64,000 bases of DNA from Butyrivibrio hungatei NK4A153 (lineage in GTDB: Bacteria > Bacillota > Clostridia > Lachnospirales > Lachnospiraceae), in contig NZ_AUJY01000012.1 in the NCBI RefSeq assembly GCF_000424465.1, positions 62,001-126,000 on the forward strand, given 5' to 3'. The notes beneath the pieces were generated by a model. It ran no database searches and was not told where the DNA came from. It saw nothing but the letters and a program-made list of their open reading frames with translations. Shown one piece after another: positions 60,612-64,000 of the stretch. The translations under genes were made by a program, and so were the position numbers. How positions within the stretch are numbered: the stretch's first letter is position 1; every line of letters begins with the position of its first letter.

Positions 60612-61264
60612 TGAATATATTGAGTTCTTCAATTCTGTCAGCGGATTTTACACGACTGGGATCGCAGATCGAAGAAGTCGATAAGGCTGGCACCCACTAC
60701 ATACATATTGATGTCATGGATGGAATGTTTGTTCCTTCTATTTCGTATGGAATGCCGATAGTTAAGAGCATAAGAGGGATAACCGATAAGCTTTTTGATG
60801 TGCATTTGATGATAGTGGACCCGATACGTTACATAAAGGACTTTGTGGACGTTGGGGCAGACTCCGTAACTTTTCATCAGGAGGCCACCGATGATCCCGA
60901 AGCGGTCATTGACGAGATACATAAATATGGGAAAAGAGCCGGCATAGCAATTAAACCGGGAACTCCCATAGAAGCAGTCCTGCCTTATCTTGAGAAGGTT
61001 GAGATGGTTCTTGTCATGACGGTTGAACCGGGATTTGGCGGACAAAAGCTGATACCTGAAAGTCTCGATAAAGTCAGGGAGCTCAGAAAGCTCATTGATG
61101 AAAGAAAGCTTGATGTTGATATTCAGGTGGACGGCGGAGTATACATCGATAATGTAGAGGAAATATTGGAGGCTGGTGCGAATGTGATTGTATCCGGTTC
61201 AGGTATTTTTAAGGGCAATATTTCTGAAAATATTATAAAATTCAGGAAGATATTATCGGAATAA
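60611..61264 (+). CDS. rpe: Ribulose-phosphate 3-epimerase
   Basis: The 217-residue TIM-barrel enzyme interconverts ribulose-5-phosphate and xylulose-5-phosphate. It has SSILSADFTRLGSQI, HIDVMDGMFVPSISYG (about 31-46, metal-binding His and Asp), VMTVEPGFGGQKLI (about 135) and IQVDGGV (about 172). Length is standard. It is the last gene of the pentose operon and completes the path from ribulose/xylulose phosphates into central metabolism. Confidence 0.96.
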   Translation: MNILSSSILSADFTRLGSQIEEVDKAGTHYIHIDVMDGMFVPSISYGMPIVKSIRGITDKLFDVHLMIVDPIRYIKDFVDVGADSVTFHQEATDDPEAVIDEIHKYGKRAGIAIKPGTPIEAVLPYLEKVEMVLVMTVEPGFGGQKLIPESLDKVRELRKLIDERKLDVDIQVDGGVYIDNVEEILEAGANVIVSGSGIFKGNISENIIKFRKILSE

Positions 61265-61275
61265 CAACCTGCACA

Positions 61276-61304
61276 TTGACAAAAAAACATAAATAAAATA
61301 CAAT
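61276..61304 (+). promoter_or_regulatory. Strong promoter after rpe
   Basis: A perfect TTGACA (61276-61281) and TACAAT (61299-61304) are 17 bases apart. The terminator hairpin at 61324-61356 lies within about 15 bases of the expected start site, so transcripts from here meet a terminator at once. Confidence 0.75.
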
Positions 61305-61323
61305 TTCAGTATAAGCTGCAAGT

Positions 61324-61356
61324 GGGCTCATGTGCATAGCGCATGAGCCTTTTTTT
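61324..61356 (+). terminator. Terminator (end of pentose operon or leader attenuator)
   Basis: Stem GGCTCATG/CATGAGCC, with inner pairs GC/GC, is followed by TTTTTTT. It may simply end the pentose operon, or act as an attenuator for the lipoprotein gene, since the promoter at 61276 lies before it. Confidence 0.88.
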
Positions 61357-61395
61357 CCAAAAAATACCATATTTCTATCATGGTGTGGAGGCGTT

Positions 61396-62424
61396 ATGAG
61401 GAAATTTACGTCGTTAGCTGTTGCTGTTTTTTTATGTCTGACTACGTTAGTTGGATGTAGTTGTGCACCGCCGTCACAACGAGCGGAGAAGTCTGTTCAA
61501 AGGCTTACTATAGGTTTTGTTAAATCGGTTGATGAGGAAGAAATTCTTGGTTCAAGCGATGCGCTCAAGAACATGTTCAAGAGCGAAATGATAAAGCAGG
61601 GCTATTATGTCAGGGATGTAGAAGTGGAAGTAGGATCTTCATATGAAATGATAGGCAGAAAACTCGCTATCGGGGAAGTTGATATAGGCTTTGTTCCCGG
61701 AGCAACTTACGTACTATATGAGGAGTATTGCGATGTTATTCTGACGGCACTCAGGAAAGGATTGTCGATCGAAAGCGATGAACCGAGAGTGTGGAATGAC
61801 AATACACCGACATCTACAACGGATAAAACGGTAACATATTACAGAGCGCTTATTTTGGCAGGTCCATCGGCAAAGGGACAGGCCATGGCGGAAAAAGTAA
61901 ATAACGGGGAGCCGCTTACATGGGAAGAACTCAATATGCTCAGATGGGGAGTAATGAATTCCACGTCACCCGCCGGATATTTGTATCCGTCTCTTTGGTT
62001 AAAAGAGAAATATAATAAAAAGATCACCAACCTCAAATATGTAACTGAAGTTGATACATACAGTACGGCATTTGAGGGACTGGCATCTGAAGTTCTTGAT
62101 GTTATATGCATATATGCTGATGCAAGGCGCGATTTTGAAGACAGGTGGCGCAGTAAATACGGAAGACCTTTTAATATCTGGGATGAAACGGCTGTTATCG
62201 GCGTCACAAGCGGAATTTATAATGATACCGTTTGCGTCAGCAAGACAGCGACTGTAATGGATGAATCGTTAAAGGAAGCCATTCAGCAGGCATTTATAAA
62301 TATCGGTAACACAGAGGAAGGCAAGAAAGTATTGTCTTTTTACAAACATGAAGGATATGTGGCGGCGGATCCTGAAGATTATGAGCCGATAAGAGCTGCC
62401 AGAGAAGTAAATAATTTAAAATAA
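61396..62424 (+). CDS. PhnD/SsuA-type substrate-binding lipoprotein (orphan)
   Basis: The product has 342 residues from the ATG at 61396 (GGAGG six bases upstream). The frame extends back to 61330 through the terminator hairpin, which is not credible. A lipoprotein signal ends at Cys21 (LVGC). The mature part reads LTIGFVKSVDEEEILGSSDA (about 39-58), then a GEVDIGFVPGATYVLYEEY segment (about 94-112), and STSPAGYLYPSLWLKEKYN (about 192-210), as in phosphate/phosphonate-binding proteins of the PhnD group. No permease or ATPase gene is near, so its transport partner is elsewhere or it has a sensory role. Ligand unknown. Confidence 0.82.
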   Translation: MRKFTSLAVAVFLCLTTLVGCSCAPPSQRAEKSVQRLTIGFVKSVDEEEILGSSDALKNMFKSEMIKQGYYVRDVEVEVGSSYEMIGRKLAIGEVDIGFVPGATYVLYEEYCDVILTALRKGLSIESDEPRVWNDNTPTSTTDKTVTYYRALILAGPSAKGQAMAEKVNNGEPLTWEELNMLRWGVMNSTSPAGYLYPSLWLKEKYNKKITNLKYVTEVDTYSTAFEGLASEVLDVICIYADARRDFEDRWRSKYGRPFNIWDETAVIGVTSGIYNDTVCVSKTATVMDESLKEAIQQAFINIGNTEEGKKVLSFYKHEGYVAADPEDYEPIRAAREVNNLK

Positions 62425-62474
62425 TAATTATAAGACGCCATAGGCACGGGAAGGATAAGTGTCTGTGGCGTTAA

Positions 62475-62505
62475 TTGACATTTGGGAGGCGAAAAGGCAT
62501 ACTAT
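62475..62505 (+). promoter_or_regulatory. Candidate promoter of map-metG
   Basis: TTGACA (62475-62480) is followed after 19 bases by TACTAT (62500-62505). A hairpin at 62434-62472 (GACGCCATAGGCAC with GTGTCTGTGGCGTT) just upstream may weakly end the preceding transcript. Confidence 0.55.
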
Positions 62506-62540
62506 ATTTGTTAAATTAAGAAGAGGTAAGAAGGCATAGA

Positions 62541-63416
62541 ATGTATAAAAGACTAGAAAGAAACGATCCGTGTTGGTGCGGAAGCGGCAAAAAATATAAA
62601 GCATGTCACGCCGCATTTGATGATAAGCTTATTGCACTTGAACATAAAGGTTTCAGGATTCCTTCCAGAGACCTGTTAAAAACTGAAAAAGATATTGAAG
62701 GAATAAAAAAGAGTGCGGTCATAAATATGGCTGTACTTGATGAGATCGGTGATAAGATACGTGCAGGAATGACAACTCAGGAAATCGACGACATCGTATA
62801 TAAAACAACCACTAAGATGGGAGGAATACCGGCTGATCTTAATTACGAGGGATTCCCTAAGAGCGTATGCACTTCAATAAATGAAGAAGTTTGCCATGGA
62901 ATCCCGTCTGAGGATGTGATCTTGCAGGACGGAGATATAATAAATGTCGATTGTTCAACAATTCTTGACGGATATTACTCTGATTCTTCGCGAATGTTTT
63001 GCATAGGAAATGTATCCCCGGAAAAGAAGAGACTTGTCGATGTTACAAAAGAGTGCCTTGAAGTGGGCCTCAAAGCGGTAATTCCATGGACTCCTATCGG
63101 AGATATGGGACACGCCGTACATCAGCATGCTCTTGATAACGGATATACTGTCGTAAAAGAGATTGGCGGACATGGTTGCGGAAATGGTTTCCACGAGGAA
63201 CCTTTTGTAAGTTATGTCAGCAAACCGGGGACTGGAATGATAATGGTTCCCGGTATGGTATTTACGATAGAGCCTATGGTGAACATGGGAACAGATGAGA
63301 TCTTTTGTGATGAAGAAAACGAGTGGACAGTTTATACAGCAGACTTAAAGCCTTCGGCACAGTGGGAAGTGGAACTTCTTGTGACCGAAACGGGATATGA
63401 GTTGCTCTGTTGGTAA
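62541..63416 (+). CDS. map: Methionine aminopeptidase with N-terminal SEC-C zinc motif
   Basis: The 291-residue cytosolic enzyme removes initiator methionine. An N-terminal SEC-C motif (NDPCWCGSGKKYKACH, about 8-23) precedes the type I catalytic domain. Metal ligands are visible: Asp in INVDCSTILDGYYSDSSR (two aspartates near 135 and 146), His in GGHGCGNGFHEEPFV (near 211), Glu in VFTIEPM and Glu in AQWEVELL. The SEC-C extension may help dock on ribosomes or SecA-like partners, which is inference. GGTAAGAAGG lies before the ATG. metG follows 23 bases later. Confidence 0.94.
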   Translation: MYKRLERNDPCWCGSGKKYKACHAAFDDKLIALEHKGFRIPSRDLLKTEKDIEGIKKSAVINMAVLDEIGDKIRAGMTTQEIDDIVYKTTTKMGGIPADLNYEGFPKSVCTSINEEVCHGIPSEDVILQDGDIINVDCSTILDGYYSDSSRMFCIGNVSPEKKRLVDVTKECLEVGLKAVIPWTPIGDMGHAVHQHALDNGYTVVKEIGGHGCGNGFHEEPFVSYVSKPGTGMIMVPGMVFTIEPMVNMGTDEIFCDEENEWTVYTADLKPSAQWEVELLVTETGYELLCW

Positions 63417-63439
63417 TATATCAGGAAGGAATGGATAGA

Positions 63440-64000
63440 ATGCAGAATAAGGGAAAGTACTATATAACTACAGCAATCGCGTATACATCGGGTAAGCCTC
63501 ATATCGGAAACAGTTATGAGATCGTTCTTGCAGATGCTATAGCAAGATATAAGAGAAGAGACGGATTTGACGTGCATTTTCAGACAGGATCTGATGAGCA
63601 CGGTCAGAAGATAGAGACAAGAGCTATCGAAGCAGGATGCAATTCTCCTAAAGAGTTCGTTGACGGAGTTTCAGATACTATCAAAGGACTTTGGAACCTC
63701 ATGGATACATCTTATGACAGATTTATCCGTACAACAGACGAAGACCACGTTAAGCAGGTTCAGAAGATCTTTAAGAGATTCTACGATCAGGGAGATATCT
63801 ATAAGGGATCTTACAAGGGAATGTACTGTACAGAGTGTGAGGCCTTCTATACAGAGGGACAGCTCGTTGACGGTAAGTGTCCCGAGTGTGGCGGCGAAGT
63901 TCATCCTGCAGAGGAAGAAGCATACTTCTTCAAAATGAGCAAATATGCTGACAGACTTATTGAGCATATCAACACACATCCTGAATTCATTCAGCCTGTT
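63440..64000 (+). CDS. metG: Methionyl-tRNA synthetase, 5' part only
   Basis: The frame is open from the ATG at 63440 to the window end, giving 187 residues. The class I motif reads KPHIGNSYE (HIGN, about 19-22). A zinc-binding insert shows CTEC (about 130) and CPECGG (about 147). GGAAGG lies about ten bases before this ATG; an in-frame ATG at 63431 is too close to that site. The domain with KMSKS lies beyond the window. The pair map-metG is functionally coherent, as both handle methionine at protein starts. Confidence 0.93.
   Translation, partial: MQNKGKYYITTAIAYTSGKPHIGNSYEIVLADAIARYKRRDGFDVHFQTGSDEHGQKIETRAIEAGCNSPKEFVDGVSDTIKGLWNLMDTSYDRFIRTTDEDHVKQVQKIFKRFYDQGDIYKGSYKGMYCTECEAFYTEGQLVDGKCPECGGEVHPAEEEAYFFKMSKYADRLIEHINTHPEFIQPV

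Overview
The window looks like chromosome from a low-to-mid GC Gram-positive anaerobe of the class Clostridia, most likely a Lachnospiraceae member (Butyrivibrio or Pseudobutyrivibrio-like). The evidence is strong AGGAGG ribosome-binding sites, a T-box in front of ileS, lipoprotein signals on all solute-binding proteins, a SEC-C-tailed methionine aminopeptidase, split transketolase, MutS2 and YhaM, and no outer-membrane genes. The genus is inference. No CRISPR array, insertion sequence, integrase, rRNA or replication origin was seen.

Layout. 1-2434 (minus): two large multi-spanning membrane proteins, the first cut by the window edge. 2518-4120: two identical tRNA-Gly(GCC) genes in inverted orientation around an rRNA methyltransferase gene. 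4259-10253: a complete oligopeptide ABC transporter operon (oppABCDF). 10294-18073: free methionine-R-sulfoxide reductase, a threonine-aldolase-like enzyme, T-box plus ileS, and glycogen phosphorylase. 18253-26035: an xpaC-telA pair, a small minus-strand protein, a VanW protein, and a set of AIR-synthase-like protein, Lrp regulator and aminotransferase. 26083-33608: yhaM and an HtrA-like protein that appears to have lost catalytic residues (minus), then mutS2, a two-component system and trmL. 33624-46554 is an accessory, partly decayed region: rlmD, several GNAT acetyltransferases, GNAT and rlmD-tail remnants, an HTH-RhuM pair with its own operators, a kinase/ABC-transporter (Bce-like) module lacking its response regulator, DinB, LysR plus an unknown protein bounded by an imperfect direct repeat, and a membrane-attached XRE regulator.

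46670-51516 holds an sdpRI pair controlled by two near-identical operators, then a four-gene operon of two unknown lipoproteins, a TlpA-like thioredoxin lipoprotein and a membrane polyferredoxin. These last two could form an extracytoplasmic thiol-reducing route. 51666-56377 holds a lipoprotein, a secreted beta-helix protein, an orphan PTS IIC, a membrane-anchored Mrr-type nuclease and an OGG-type glycosylase. 56417-61264 is a pentose operon (FGGY kinase, AraD, split transketolase, ribulose-phosphate epimerase) that feeds L-ribulose or similar sugars into the pentose phosphate pathway. The window ends with an orphan PhnD-like lipoprotein, methionine aminopeptidase and the start of metG.

The items most worth a second look are the SdpRI operator pair on the same helix face, the TlpA/polyferredoxin operon, the orphan Bce-like kinase with a consensus operator, the degenerate HtrA, the autoregulated HTH-RhuM pair, and the repeat-bounded LysR/unknown-protein segment. 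No single feature is convincingly a wholly new system. All function calls rest on reading motifs by eye; no database search was run.
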